In this document: piece by piece, positions 24,800-33,937 of the stretch
How the letters are laid out: each line of letters begins with the position of its first letter
Numbering within the stretch: the first letter of the stretch is position 1
NCBI RefSeq assembly: GCF_010728925.1
Contig: NZ_AP022608.1
Location: 4,402,001 to 4,466,000 of the forward strand
Direction of reading: 5' to 3'
Length of the DNA stretch: 64,000 bases
DNA from: Mycolicibacterium gadium
Lineage (GTDB): Bacteria; Actinomycetota; Actinomycetes; Mycobacteriales; Mycobacteriaceae
The notes under the pieces: generated by a model
Seen by the model: the letters and a program-made list of their open reading frames with translations, nothing else
Told to the model about the DNA's origin: nothing
Database searches by the model: none
Made by a program: the position numbers and the translations under genes

Positions 24800-25633
24800 A
24801 TGACCACCCCGCCGCAGGCGCCGACCTGCTATCGGCATCCTGACCGCGCGACGTATGTGCGGTGCACCCGCTGCAACCGCTACATCTGTCCCGAGTGCAT
24901 GCGCGACGCAGCCGTCGGGCACCAGTGCGCCGAATGCGTCGGCGAGGGCGCCAGAAGCGTTCGGCAGGCGCGCACTCAGTTCGGCGGTGTGCCGGCGAGC
25001 ACCCCGCTGGTCACCTATGTGCTGATCGCGATCAACGTCGTGATGTTCGCGCTCCAGACCATGTCGAGCGAACTGCAGCGTGCGCTCGTGCTGTTTGCCC
25101 CGGCGGTGGCCGATGGCGAGTGGTATCGGTTGTTGACGTCGGCGTTCCTGCATTACGGCCCGATGCACATCGTCTTCAACATGTGGGCGCTGTGGGTGGT
25201 CGGACCCCCGCTGGAGGCGGCGTTGGGACGGGTCCGGTTCATCGCGCTGTATTTCATGAGCGCGCTCGGCGGATCGGTTGTGGTGTATCTGTTGTCGCCG
25301 CTCGGTGCCCAGACCGCGGGTGCATCGGGTGCGGTGTTCGGTTTGTTCGGCGCCACGTTCGTGGTTGGTAAGAGGCTGAACATGGACACCCGCTGGGTGA
25401 TCGGCCTCATCGTGATCAACCTGGTGATCACATTCGTGGTGCCGGGCATCAGTTGGCAGGGGCATCTCGGCGGGCTCGTCACGGGTGCGGCGATCGCGGC
25501 GGCGTATGCGTATGCCCCGCGGAAGAATCGCAACGCGGTGCAAGCCGGCGTGACCGTGGGGGTGCTGTTGTTGTTCTTGCTGCTGATCTGGTGGCGCACC
25601 GCAAGTCTGCTGTCGCTGTTCGGCGTGGCCTGA
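24800..25633 (+). CDS. rhomboid intramembrane serine protease with N-terminal zinc finger
   Basis: Integral membrane protease of 277 aa. The N-terminus carries a Cys/His-rich, B-box-like zinc-binding module (C11, H14, C23, C26, C31, C34 and a later HQCAEC). After a first TM (about 71-88) the rhomboid core shows EWYRLLTSAFLHYGPMHIVFNM, the nucleophile motif GASGAVFGLFG (about residues 175-185) and the catalytic His in WQGHLGG (about 221-227). It resembles the mycobacterial Rv0110-type rhomboid. It cleaves membrane proteins within the bilayer; the substrate is unknown. Co-directional with the VOC gene (2-bp gap). Confidence 0.92.
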   Translation: MTTPPQAPTCYRHPDRATYVRCTRCNRYICPECMRDAAVGHQCAECVGEGARSVRQARTQFGGVPASTPLVTYVLIAINVVMFALQTMSSELQRALVLFAPAVADGEWYRLLTSAFLHYGPMHIVFNMWALWVVGPPLEAALGRVRFIALYFMSALGGSVVVYLLSPLGAQTAGASGAVFGLFGATFVVGKRLNMDTRWVIGLIVINLVITFVVPGISWQGHLGGLVTGAAIAAAYAYAPRKNRNAVQAGVTVGVLLLFLLLIWWRTASLLSLFGVA

Positions 25634-25706
25634 CGGGTCGCGACCCGACTTCGGGAATTCGCCCGCTGCTCAACCACTGGACACTCGTGCATGTCAGCGT
25701 GGACAT

Positions 25707-26183
25707 GTGACCGTCGAGTCGTCGACTCCTGCCAGGACGGGAGCGGTCGAACGGTTCCACCGGTGCTGTGACAGGGTGGTCGCCCTCCTGCCGTTCGGGC
25801 TCAGTTCCCTTGTCGCGCCGACGTTTCTCGGGTTCTGTCTGATCAACAGCTTCACGTTCGGCGTCGATCTGGTGCTGCTGTACCTACTGCACGGGGTGTT
25901 GGCGCTGCCGGTGCCGATTGCGGTGACAGCGGCGTACGCGTGCGCGTTCACGTTGAGTTACGTCCTGAACCGGATCTTCAACTTCTCCTCGCACGCGCCC
26001 GTCGGGCCTCAGCTCGCCATCTACGTCGTCGTGGTGGTGGTGAACTACCTCGCGTTCATCCTCGGAGTGTCCAGCCTGCTGACTGCGCTGGGTGTGGACT
26101 ACCGCATCGCACGCCTCGGAGCGGGCGCCTGCGAGGCGGTGTACATGTACAGCATGATGCGCTGGGTGGTGTTCCGCAGATAG
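25707..26183 (+). CDS. GtrA-family membrane protein
   Basis: Four-TM protein of 158 aa of the GtrA/DPMS3 family, thought to help flip or organise polyprenyl-linked sugars for cell-envelope glycosylation. The family pattern FLGFCLINSFTFGVDLVLLY, a second helix ending SYVLNRIFNF (about residues 84-93, the N-R-x-F-x-F hallmark), and the closing MMRWVVFRR are all present. The GTG start at 25707 follows a 73-bp gap after the rhomboid gene. No glycosyltransferase gene is adjacent, which is unusual for this family. Confidence 0.85.
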   Translation: MTVESSTPARTGAVERFHRCCDRVVALLPFGLSSLVAPTFLGFCLINSFTFGVDLVLLYLLHGVLALPVPIAVTAAYACAFTLSYVLNRIFNFSSHAPVGPQLAIYVVVVVVNYLAFILGVSSLLTALGVDYRIARLGAGACEAVYMYSMMRWVVFRR

Positions 26184-26207
26184 AGCCGGCGCGCATTCCG
26201 ATCGCAA

Positions 26208-26220
26208 TGTCAGGCTGACA
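26208..26220. repeat. short palindrome in convergent gap
   Basis: TGTCAG (26208-26213) and CTGACA (26215-26220) around a single G, with a further TGTCAG nearby at about 26252. It lies between the convergent GtrA and kup genes. The loop is too short for a terminator hairpin, so a protein-binding site or chance is more likely. Confidence 0.3.
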
Positions 26221-26297
26221 GGTTCATGACGCTTATATGTCCGCGGCGACGCTGTCAGCTGTACATTGTGCGCGGTCTTGCTTGAAGTGCGGCTGCG

Positions 26298-28208
26298 CTA
26301 GACCTCGACGCGGGAGCCGACGATGACCGTCCGACTCAGCGGCAGACCGAAGTGCCCGGCCGCATCGGCGGTGATGTGCGAGGTGGCGATGAACAGTCGC
26401 TTCCGCCACGCCGGCATCGTTGGCGCATCACCCATGCACAGGTCGAGCTTCGACAGGAAGTATGAGGCGTTCTCCAGATCGAAGGGCCCCTCGGTGTCGT
26501 CGGCACTCAGCAGCGCGAGCGCGCGCGGGACGATCGGCCGCTCCATGTATCCGAAACGCGCGGCCACGTGGACGATCCCATCACTGGCGTAGCCGAGGTC
26601 GTCGTGAGTTATCCGCTCGGAGTCGGGCAGCCGCGGTACGTTCTCGGTCACGACCGACAGCACGATGACGTGCTCGGCCAGCACATGGTTGTGGTCCACG
26701 ATGGCGCGCATCGCCAACGGCGCGGTCTCGCGGCCCCGATTGAGGAAGATCGCAGTGCCGGGAATGCGCACCAGTGGCGGATCCCGATGCACCAGCTCGT
26801 CGACGAATTCCCGTAACGGCCCCTCGGCCTTTTCCCTTGCGCGCGTGATGATTCGCCGGCCCTTCTGCCATGTCGTCATCACGGTGAACGCCACCACGGC
26901 GATGGTCAGCGGCAGCCATGCGCCGTGCACGAGCTTGGTGAGGTTGGCCGCGAAGAACATCAGATCGACCACGAGCAACAGGCCGCCACCGACCAGTACG
27001 CTCCAGAGCGGCCATCCCCAGCGCGTCCGTGCGTAGTAGAAGAACAGCGTGGTGGTGATCGTGATCGTTCCGGTCACCGCCATGCCGAACGCGTACGCCA
27101 ACGCCGCCGAACTGCGGAACGCGAACACGAGGATCAGCACCGCGACCATCAGTACGGCGTTGATCCACGGCACATAGATCTGCCCGATGGTCGAGGCGGA
27201 CGTGTGCTCGATACGCAACCTTGGCAGGTAACCTAGCCGCGCGGCCTGCGAAGCCACCGAGAACGCGCCGGTGATCACCGCCTGCGACGCGATTACAGTC
27301 GCCGCTGTTGCCAAGAGCACCATGGGAATTCGCGCCCACTCCGGAGTCAGGAGAAAGAACGGCGCGGACACCATCGACTCGTCACTCAACACCAGCGCGC
27401 CCTGACCGAAGTAATTCAGCGTCAACGCGGGAAGCACTAGGCCGAGCCAGCCGGACGTGATCGCACGTCGGCCGAAGTGACCCATGTCGGCGTACAACGC
27501 CTCCGCGCCGGTGACCGAAAGCACGATCGCGGCGAGTGCGAAGAACGCGATGTGGAAGTGGCCGGCCATGAACTCCAGTGCGTACGTGGGCGACAGCGCC
27601 TTGAGAATCTCGGGATTGTCGACGATGCCGTGCACCCCGCACGCGCCGATCGCCGTGAACCACAGGATCATCACCGGGCCGAAGAAGCGGCCGACCGTCG
27701 CGGTGCCCCGGCTCTGCACCGCGAACAGTCCCACGATGATCACGGCGGTGATCGGCACGACGAAGTCTCTGAAGCCGGGATCGATCACCGCGATGCCCTC
27801 GACGGCCGACAGCACCGAGATCGCAGGCGTGATCATGCTGTCGCCGAAGAACAGCGCGGCCCCGAACAGCCCCGCCGCGGCAAGTACCGCCGAGGTGCGT
27901 CGGCCCCGGCCACCGGTCCAGCGCCGCAGCAGCGTGATCAGGGCCATGATGCCGCCCTCGCCGTTGTTGTCGGCGCGCATCACCAACGTGACGTAGGTGA
28001 GGGTGACGATGATCATCACGGACCAGAAGATCAGCGAGACCACGCCGTAGACGTGGCTGTCGGCGACCGGAACGGGGTGTGGGTCGTTCGGGTTGAACAC
28101 CGTCTGCAGCGTGTAGATCGGACTGGTGCCGATGTCGCCGAACACCACACCCAGCGCCGCGATGATCACCCCCAGCCGCAAGGCCTGGCTGCCGGCTGGT
28201 GGGTTCAC
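26298..28208 (-). CDS. kup: KUP-family potassium transporter
   Basis: Low-affinity K+/H+ symporter of the inner membrane, 636 aa, normal for the family. The first TM holds GVVFGDIGTSPIYTLQTVF (residues 20-38), the signature of KUP/HAK/KT proteins; LTYVTLVMRADNNGEGGIMA and YADMGHFGRRAI are further conserved blocks. About 12 TM segments are followed by a cytoplasmic C-terminal domain from roughly residue 460. GTG 28208 is only 27 bp from the divergent coiled-coil gene, so the promoter is very compact or transcripts are nearly leaderless. No regulatory RNA is seen upstream. Confidence 0.94.
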   Translation of the reverse strand: MNPPAGSQALRLGVIIAALGVVFGDIGTSPIYTLQTVFNPNDPHPVPVADSHVYGVVSLIFWSVMIIVTLTYVTLVMRADNNGEGGIMALITLLRRWTGGRGRRTSAVLAAAGLFGAALFFGDSMITPAISVLSAVEGIAVIDPGFRDFVVPITAVIIVGLFAVQSRGTATVGRFFGPVMILWFTAIGACGVHGIVDNPEILKALSPTYALEFMAGHFHIAFFALAAIVLSVTGAEALYADMGHFGRRAITSGWLGLVLPALTLNYFGQGALVLSDESMVSAPFFLLTPEWARIPMVLLATAATVIASQAVITGAFSVASQAARLGYLPRLRIEHTSASTIGQIYVPWINAVLMVAVLILVFAFRSSAALAYAFGMAVTGTITITTTLFFYYARTRWGWPLWSVLVGGGLLLVVDLMFFAANLTKLVHGAWLPLTIAVVAFTVMTTWQKGRRIITRAREKAEGPLREFVDELVHRDPPLVRIPGTAIFLNRGRETAPLAMRAIVDHNHVLAEHVIVLSVVTENVPRLPDSERITHDDLGYASDGIVHVAARFGYMERPIVPRALALLSADDTEGPFDLENASYFLSKLDLCMGDAPTMPAWRKRLFIATSHITADAAGHFGLPLSRTVIVGSRVEV

Positions 28209-28235
28209 ACCTGGGAGAATACGGTGGTGGGCGAT

Positions 28236-29057
28236 ATGGCCGACGGTGATCTCTCAGACCTGGACGCGTTGTATTCCGCGAAACTCCAGGACTTCACCCC
28301 GCTGCGAACGAAGCTCGCCGCCGAGGCCAAGAAGCGCGGCGACGCCGAAGCTGGCAAGCAGATCGCGGCGGCGCGCAAGCCCACGACCGCAGCTCACGTC
28401 GTCAACGTGCTCGTGCTCAACGAGCCGACGGTGCGCCGACGACTCACCGACCTCGGCCAGCGACTGCGTGCCGCCCACGCGGGCATGGATGGCACCGTCA
28501 TCAGGGAGCTGACCGCCGAGCAGCGTCGCCTCATCGACGAGCTGACGCGCGCCGCATTTACCGAGGCTGCGCTCGACCCGACTCCCGCGCTGCGCGACGA
28601 TGTCACCGCCACCCTGCAGGCGGCGATCGCCGATCCTGAAGTCGCTGCCCGCCTCGGCCGCCTCACCAAGGCCGAGCAGTGGTCGGGTTTCGGTGAGTTC
28701 GGCGACACTGCAATCGTTTTCAAGCCGACCCGCAAGAAAGAGCCCAATGCCGAGCCCGCCCCACCTGCCGCGAAGAAGGGCGACGACAAGGGCGCCGAGG
28801 AACGCCGCAGGCGACAGCAGGCACGCGCCGAACTGGCCGCCGCCGAACGCGCCAAGGCTGAAGCCGACGACGCACTGAACGAACTGCAATCCGACCTGGC
28901 GACCGCCCGGCTACGCCGCGACGACGCGCGCAGGCGGCTGCAGGACGCCGAAAGTGCGCTCACCGCAGCCGAAGACGCCTACCAACAGGCCAAGCAGGAC
29001 AGCCGGGACGCCGCAAACGTCGTCAAAGAGGCGAAGAAGGCTATACGCGGCAGCTGA
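28236..29057 (+). CDS. conserved hypothetical protein with charged coiled-coil C-terminus
   Basis: Protein of 273 aa that I recognise only as an uncharacterised actinobacterial type. Residues 1-170 are predicted globular-helical with an ELTAEQRRLIDELTR segment; from about residue 185 to 270 the sequence becomes a long Ala/Glu/Lys/Arg-rich heptad-like coiled coil (ARAELAAAERAKAEADDALN and onward). No signal peptide or TM. ATG 28236 is used; the very long frame upstream is antisense to kup. The 3' end overlaps the convergent O-methyltransferase gene by 17 nt. Function unknown; a structural or nucleic-acid-associated role would be speculation. Confidence 0.75.
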   Translation: MADGDLSDLDALYSAKLQDFTPLRTKLAAEAKKRGDAEAGKQIAAARKPTTAAHVVNVLVLNEPTVRRRLTDLGQRLRAAHAGMDGTVIRELTAEQRRLIDELTRAAFTEAALDPTPALRDDVTATLQAAIADPEVAARLGRLTKAEQWSGFGEFGDTAIVFKPTRKKEPNAEPAPPAAKKGDDKGAEERRRRQQARAELAAAERAKAEADDALNELQSDLATARLRRDDARRRLQDAESALTAAEDAYQQAKQDSRDAANVVKEAKKAIRGS

Positions 29058-29718
29058 TCTCCATACTGTCGGCGTCCCGCGCGGGAAAGTTCACGCTGAC
29101 GTAGCCGTTCGCCGGCTCGCGCACGTACTCGAGATACGGTGCCAGCTCGGCCATCGAGGTGTTGTCGGCGACCACGAGCGTGCCCGGCGACAGTCGCGGT
29201 TCGAGAAGTTCCAGTACCGGCACGTAGAGCTCTTTCCAGCCATCGAGCAGCACGAAATCCACTGGCCCGCTGAGCTGCTCGAGCGTGGCCACCGCGTCAC
29301 CCTCCAACACCTCGATGAGATCGTCGAGACCGACCTCGGCGAACGTCTTCTTCGCCGCCGCCACCTTCGCGGCGCTGAGTTCGGTGGTGACGACGCGGCC
29401 GCTGCCGTTGTCACGCACCGCCGATGCGAGGTGGATCGCCGAGATTCCGAGCGACATGCCGAACTCGACCACGGTCGCGGGCCGGGCCGCGCGCACCAAC
29501 GAATACAGCAGCCGGCCCGCATCCTGGGTGACCGGCAGGTAGTAGTCGCTGAACGCGTCCGCTCGCTCCTGGGCGGTGGCCGACGCCAGCCTGGAGAAGT
29601 CGGTGCCGCCGTCGCGCATCGCGGCGAACTGCTCCGCGGACTCGGCGAACATGCGATCGAGGGCGGCGGCGACTTTCGGGTTTGCAAGTGTGGTCGTCAC
29701 ACCTACGAACGTATCCAT
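29041..29718 (-). CDS. class I SAM-dependent O-methyltransferase
   Basis: Methyltransferase of 225 aa. The Rossmann core starts with VVEFGMSLGISAIHLASAV (about residues 82-100), the SAM-binding glycine loop, followed by VVTTEL with the acidic residue and DFVLLDGWKELYVPVLELLE (about 152-171). This arrangement fits caffeoyl-CoA/catechol O-methyltransferase-like proteins. ATG 29718 is used; a GTG at 29700 is an alternative. It is convergent with the coiled-coil gene and divergent from the DUF4129 operon, 52 bp away. Substrate unknown. Confidence 0.82.
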   Translation of the reverse strand: MDTFVGVTTTLANPKVAAALDRMFAESAEQFAAMRDGGTDFSRLASATAQERADAFSDYYLPVTQDAGRLLYSLVRAARPATVVEFGMSLGISAIHLASAVRDNGSGRVVTTELSAAKVAAAKKTFAEVGLDDLIEVLEGDAVATLEQLSGPVDFVLLDGWKELYVPVLELLEPRLSPGTLVVADNTSMAELAPYLEYVREPANGYVSVNFPARDADSMEISCRV

Positions 29719-29770
29719 CCGATCTGAGCGGTTCCTGAGCGGCCGCGTGCCAGGATGAGGGCGAGGGGCC

Positions 29771-30733
29771 ATGACCGGTATCGACAGGTCGACGCAGCGC
29801 GTGATCGCGGTGATCGCGCTCATGATCGTTGCCGCCGTGGCGCTGCGCGGCTACATTCCCGGCGGCGGCGAACCGATCTCGGAGCGGGAACGGCCGCCGA
29901 GCAATCCGGCCGCACTGATCGTGGTCATCGTGATGGTGTGTGCGGCGGTGGCGATCATCGGGTTCGCGATCATCGCCCGGCTGCGCGACCGCACGCCGCG
30001 GCCCGCGGCGCAGGGAGAATTGCCGCAGGCGTCGCGTATGAAGGGTCGCCCCAGCCTGCGGTTCACCCTGATCGTGGCAGGCCTGGTCCTCGGTTGGCTG
30101 CTGCTGGTGCTGTTGTTGACGCGGCTCGGCGGGCCACCCGAACCCGCACCTGACGCGCCGACGGCCCCGGAGACCAGTACCCAGGCGCCGGACACCACCA
30201 CCAGACCGGCCCCCGCCGACGAACCCGCACCCGACACCAACGTGATCGGATACCTGATCCCGCCGATGCTGATCCTGATGGTTCTGGTGGTCGTCGGCAC
30301 GGCCGTCATATCGAAGCGGCAACGAAGCAGCGCAGTGCAGCAACTCGGCGACGACGACGCCCCCGCCCCCGCCGCGTCTCCGGCGGCGGGGGCTTCTCTC
30401 GTTCGCGCGGCGGAAGTCGGGCTTGCCGAGATCGGCGACCGAACCAGGGAACCGCGTGAGGCGATCATCGCCTGCTATGCCGCGATGGAACGCGAGCTGA
30501 CCCGGGTGCCGGGTGCGGTCCCGCAAGACTGTGACACCCCCTCCGAGGTGCTGGCGCGGGCCGTGGACAACGGTGCCCTGCGGGCCGACAGCGCGACCGA
30601 ACTCGTCGAGTTGTTCGAGGAGGCGAGGTTCTCCCCGCACGTGATGACGGAAGAGCATCGTGATGCGGCGGTGAGCGTACTGGAGCGTGTGCTCGCCGAG
30701 CTTCCGGACAGCGCCGCAAGGAGCAGCGCATGA
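29771..30733 (+). CDS. DUF4129-containing membrane protein
   Basis: Membrane protein of 320 aa heading a MoxR operon. TM segments at about 11-29, 47-69, 97-117 and 159-179; a Pro/Thr-rich stretch between the third and fourth would lie outside. The C-terminal cytoplasmic domain (about residues 225-310) contains IIACYAAMERELTRVPGAV and TPSEVLARAVDNG, typical of DUF4129. In related loci DUF4129, MoxR and DUF58 proteins occur together with transglutaminase-like or von Willebrand proteins and are thought to handle maturation of cell-envelope proteins. Overlaps the next gene by 4 nt. Confidence 0.8.
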   Translation: MTGIDRSTQRVIAVIALMIVAAVALRGYIPGGGEPISERERPPSNPAALIVVIVMVCAAVAIIGFAIIARLRDRTPRPAAQGELPQASRMKGRPSLRFTLIVAGLVLGWLLLVLLLTRLGGPPEPAPDAPTAPETSTQAPDTTTRPAPADEPAPDTNVIGYLIPPMLILMVLVVVGTAVISKRQRSSAVQQLGDDDAPAPAASPAAGASLVRAAEVGLAEIGDRTREPREAIIACYAAMERELTRVPGAVPQDCDTPSEVLARAVDNGALRADSATELVELFEEARFSPHVMTEEHRDAAVSVLERVLAELPDSAARSSA

Positions 30734-31215
30734 AAAGGATTGTCGCAGCCGGAGTTCTGCTGGTCGCCGGCGCGGAGCTGCTGGCCCTCGCCGGACCGGA
30801 TCGGGGTTTGATCCTCATCATGTCTGGTGTCGCCGTCGCCTGCGCGCTGCTGGGCCTGCGCTGGTATCTGGTACGCGATGCCGCTCTCGGTGGCGAGGAG
30901 CAGTACATCGATGATGCTGCAGAGTCATTGCGCCGCTGGCTGTCTCGCACCGAGACGCTGATCGGTCAGTCGGACGCCACGCGAAGGGACTGGGACCGTC
31001 ACCTGCGGCCGACGTTGGCCCGGCAATTCGAGATGGCCACCGGCCAGAAGCGGTCCAAGAACCGCGCCGCCTACAACGCCACCGGATTGATGCTGTTCGG
31101 CGCCGACCTTTGGGCGTGGGTCGATCCGGAGAACGTGGCACGAAGCGGCCTCGACGAACCAGGGCCCGGGCGAACGGCATTGGACGAGATACTGCAACGG
31201 CTGGAGCGGGTGTGA
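30730..31215 (+). CDS. hypothetical membrane protein in MoxR operon
   Basis: Protein of 161 aa with two hydrophobic segments (about residues 4-22 and 27-45) and a soluble C-terminal part carrying LRRWLSRTETLIGQSDATRR and DWDRHLRPTLARQFEMATGQ. No named family recognised. Its ATG overlaps the DUF4129 stop and its own stop overlaps the MoxR start (GTGA), so it is translationally locked into the operon and probably a membrane partner of this AAA+ system. Confidence 0.75.
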   Translation: MKRIVAAGVLLVAGAELLALAGPDRGLILIMSGVAVACALLGLRWYLVRDAALGGEEQYIDDAAESLRRWLSRTETLIGQSDATRRDWDRHLRPTLARQFEMATGQKRSKNRAAYNATGLMLFGADLWAWVDPENVARSGLDEPGPGRTALDEILQRLERV

Positions 31216-32174
31216 CCGAACACGCTGGCACGACAACCACGGCGAACTGCGAGTCCGTTCTCGACGAAATCGGCCGGGTGGTGGTCGGCAAACGCGGTGC
31301 GCTCACCCTGATCCTCACCACCGTGCTGGCAGGCGGGCACGTGCTGATCGAGGACCTGCCCGGCCTCGGCAAGACGTTGATCGCACGGTCGTTCGCCGCC
31401 GCGTTGGGCCTGGAGTTCAAGCGGGTGCAGTTCACCCCGGACCTGTTGCCCGCCGACCTCCTAGGGTCGACGGTGTACGACATGCAGTCTGGTCGGTTCG
31501 AGTTCCGGTCCGGACCCATCTTCACGAACCTGCTTCTCGCGGACGAAATCAACCGCACCCCGCCAAAAACCCAGGCGGCGCTGCTGGAGGCAATGGCCGA
31601 GGGGCAGGTCAGCATTGACGGCGTCACCCATCAGCTGCCCGCCCCGTTCATCGTGCTGGCCACCGACAACCCGATCGAGTACGAAGGCACCTATCCCTTG
31701 CCGGAGGCGCAGTTGGACCGGTTCACGATCCGGCTCGAACTGCGGTACCTCTCCGAGCAGGAGGAGACCTCGATGTTGCGCAGGCGCATCGACCGCGGCG
31801 CCGCCGAACCCACCGTGCACCAGATCGTCGATGCCCACGAACTGCTCGCGATGCGGGAGTCGGTGGAACAGGTCACCGTCCACGACGACGTGCTCCGCTA
31901 TGTGGTGTCCCTGGCCGCCGCGACACGTCAGCATCCGCAGGTCGCGGTCGGCGCGAGCCCCCGGGCGGAACTGGACCTCGTCCAGCTCGCCCGCGCGCGG
32001 GCATTGCTGTTGGGCCGCGACTACGTGATCCCCGAGGACGTCAAATCCCTTGCGGTCCCGTCGATCTCGCACCGTATCAGCCTGCGTCCGGAGATGTGGG
32101 TGCGCCGCGTGCACGGCAGCGACGTGGTGGAGGAGCTGCTGCGGCGGCTTCCGGTGCCACGGACGAGCGGGTGA
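31212..32174 (+). CDS. MoxR-family AAA+ ATPase
   Basis: Cytoplasmic AAA+ chaperone-like ATPase of 320 aa. Walker A EDLPGLGKT (about residues 43-51), Walker B LLADEINRTPPKTQAALLEA (about 110-129), sensor 1 VLATDNPIEYEGTYPLPEAQ with DRF following, and the C-terminal lid AVGASPRAELDLVQLARA are all canonical. The GTG at 31212 overlaps the upstream stop; the earlier in-frame start is inside the preceding gene. MoxR proteins are proposed to activate or assemble client complexes together with DUF58 proteins, encoded directly downstream. Confidence 0.92.
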   Translation: MTEHAGTTTTANCESVLDEIGRVVVGKRGALTLILTTVLAGGHVLIEDLPGLGKTLIARSFAAALGLEFKRVQFTPDLLPADLLGSTVYDMQSGRFEFRSGPIFTNLLLADEINRTPPKTQAALLEAMAEGQVSIDGVTHQLPAPFIVLATDNPIEYEGTYPLPEAQLDRFTIRLELRYLSEQEETSMLRRRIDRGAAEPTVHQIVDAHELLAMRESVEQVTVHDDVLRYVVSLAAATRQHPQVAVGASPRAELDLVQLARARALLLGRDYVIPEDVKSLAVPSISHRISLRPEMWVRRVHGSDVVEELLRRLPVPRTSG

Positions 32175-32180
32175 TCTGCT

Positions 32181-33440
32181 GTGATCGAGACCCGCGCCAC
32201 GGAGGCGCAACTGCGTTGGCGCCCATCGTCACTCACGCTCGCGATCCTCACCTGCGTCGCAGTCCTGCTGGCGGTGGCCGTGATCGCCTCGCTCTGGCAA
32301 CTGGTGGCGTTCGCAGCACCGCTTTTGGGGGTGGTCTGCTCGGTCGGCTGGCAGCGCCCTGTTCCCCGGGTCGTCGTGCACGCCGACCCCGGTGCGCACC
32401 GCTGCTTCGAATCAGAGACCGCACAGGTGCATGTCTGGGCGACCGCCGAATCCGAAACGGATTACGACGCGCTCGCGCTCACGGCCGAGGTCGTGCCCGG
32501 AATGCGAATCGATAAGGCGGAAAACGGCTCTCGCGAATGTCACACGGTCTCCGCCGAGAGATGGGGCCGGTACCCGATCCTGGCCAGGGTGACCGTGCGT
32601 GCGAGGGGCGGGCTGCTGCAGGGGGCAGCCGTCGTGGATGCCGCCGACATCTACGTGTTCCCGATGGCGCCGCCGCAGTCGACGTCGATTCCGCGCACCG
32701 ACCTGCTCGACCGACTGGGCACCCACCTCACCCGGCACATCGGGCCCGGCGTCGAATACGCAGACGTCCGCCGGTACGTGCCCGGTGATCAGCTGCGGAC
32801 CGTCAACTGGCCGGTGAGCGCACGCCGCGGCAGCCTGCACGTCACGCAGCGACTGACCGACCGCGCCGCCGACGTCGTGGTGCTGGTGGACAACTATCCG
32901 CAGCCCGCCGGACCGGCCACCGAAGCCACCGATCGCACCGTGCGGGGTGCCGTTCAGGTCGTGCAGAGCGCGCTGCGCAGCGGTGACCGCGCCGGGGTCG
33001 TCGCGCTCGGGGACCGTCGACCGCGCTGGCTCGGCGCCGACATCGGTCGGCGGCAGTTCTACCGGGTGCTCGACGCGGTGCTCGCTGTCGAGGGCGGTTA
33101 CGAGACGACACCCGGCACGCTGGCACCGCGCGCGGCGGTTCCGCCGGGGGCGATCGTCGTCGCGTTCTCGACATTGCTCGACACGGAGTTCGCATTGGCG
33201 CTGATCGACCTTCGCAGGCGCGGCCACACCGTGGTCGCCGTCGATGTCCTCGAAGGTGCACCCTTCGAGAACGAATGCGACAGCGTCGTCGCCAGGATGT
33301 GGTCGCTGCAGCGGTCATTCATGTATCGCGACATGGGCACCGTCGGGGTCGATATCGTCAACTGGCGCGCCGTCGACACGCTCGATACGGTCATGCATTT
33401 GGTACCCGATCACCGTCGTTCCGTGCGGGTACGGCGATGA
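32181..33440 (+). CDS. DUF58 domain-containing membrane protein
   Basis: Protein of 419 aa with two N-terminal TM helices (about residues 15-57), a beta-rich segment, then the DUF58 signature around GVEYADVRRYVPGDQLRTVN with WPVSARRGSLHVTQ (about residues 192-227), and a vWA-like fold behind it (VVLVDNYPQPAG, then VVAFSTLLDTE). Standard partner of MoxR ATPases. GTG 32181 lies 6 bp after the MoxR stop. The stop overlaps the next gene by 4 nt. Inferred role: client or adaptor of the MoxR ATPase at the membrane. Confidence 0.88.
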   Translation: MIETRATEAQLRWRPSSLTLAILTCVAVLLAVAVIASLWQLVAFAAPLLGVVCSVGWQRPVPRVVVHADPGAHRCFESETAQVHVWATAESETDYDALALTAEVVPGMRIDKAENGSRECHTVSAERWGRYPILARVTVRARGGLLQGAAVVDAADIYVFPMAPPQSTSIPRTDLLDRLGTHLTRHIGPGVEYADVRRYVPGDQLRTVNWPVSARRGSLHVTQRLTDRAADVVVLVDNYPQPAGPATEATDRTVRGAVQVVQSALRSGDRAGVVALGDRRPRWLGADIGRRQFYRVLDAVLAVEGGYETTPGTLAPRAAVPPGAIVVAFSTLLDTEFALALIDLRRRGHTVVAVDVLEGAPFENECDSVVARMWSLQRSFMYRDMGTVGVDIVNWRAVDTLDTVMHLVPDHRRSVRVRR

Positions 33441-33856
33441 ACCGCGCGTTGTCGACGGCCTTCGGGTTGGTGATGGTCGCCGCAGCCGCGGTGCAAGCCG
33501 ATGACGCGGCGTTGATCGCGGCGGCATTGTCCACGCTTGGGGTATTGGTGGGCAACGTTTTTCGTCCGGCCGCCACCCTGGCGGTACTGCTGGCCGCCAC
33601 CGCTCTGGTGCTGAACGACTCACCGGCCATGCTCGCCTCGCTGTCGGGGCTCTGCGCGGCCTGCTACCTGGTGCTCCGGCATACCGCCGCCATCACCGCG
33701 CCGACGGTCATTGGTGCCGTGGGGTTTACGGCGGTGGGTCTGGCGGCGGTCACACTGCCGCTGGAGCTGGCATGGGCTCCGCTGCTGGCACCACTGGTGG
33801 TAGTCGCACTGGTGGCCCTGGTGACGCGGCCGTTCTGGGCGCAGCGTCAGTCCTGA
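33437..33856 (+). CDS. small hydrophobic membrane protein ending MoxR operon
   Basis: Protein of 139 aa consisting almost entirely of four to five hydrophobic helices (residues 5-20, 24-60, 66-83, 92-132) with a short basic tail. No recognised family. The ATG overlaps the DUF58 stop (ATGA) and its product is the last of five coupled genes. The following transporter gene is 81 bp downstream with its own leader, so the operon probably ends here. Confidence 0.72.
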   Translation: MNRALSTAFGLVMVAAAAVQADDAALIAAALSTLGVLVGNVFRPAATLAVLLAATALVLNDSPAMLASLSGLCAACYLVLRHTAAITAPTVIGAVGFTAVGLAAVTLPLELAWAPLLAPLVVVALVALVTRPFWAQRQS

Positions 33857-33892
33857 TCGCGTTATCTTTGTCTGGCACAACCTGTGAAGTGG

Positions 33893-33919
33893 TAAGCGAA
33901 ATGCTCAGCGGGACGCTTA
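33893..33919. promoter_or_regulatory. inverted repeat upstream of MHS transporter
   Basis: TAAGCG (33893-33898) and CGCTTA (33914-33919) are exact complements across 15 nt and lie 18 bp before the transporter ATG, just upstream of its GGGAGAAG ribosome binding site. Compatible with a TetR-like site; the TetR gene after the transporter is a candidate partner. The arms are short, so chance is possible. Confidence 0.35.
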
Positions 33920-33937
33920 AATTCGGGAGAAGTCGCC

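Noticed and set aside
27477..28235. Extended N-terminus of the coiled-coil gene inside kup
   Set aside because: The frame is open but antisense to kup and His/Arg/Asp-rich; the ATG at 28236 gives a normal protein start.
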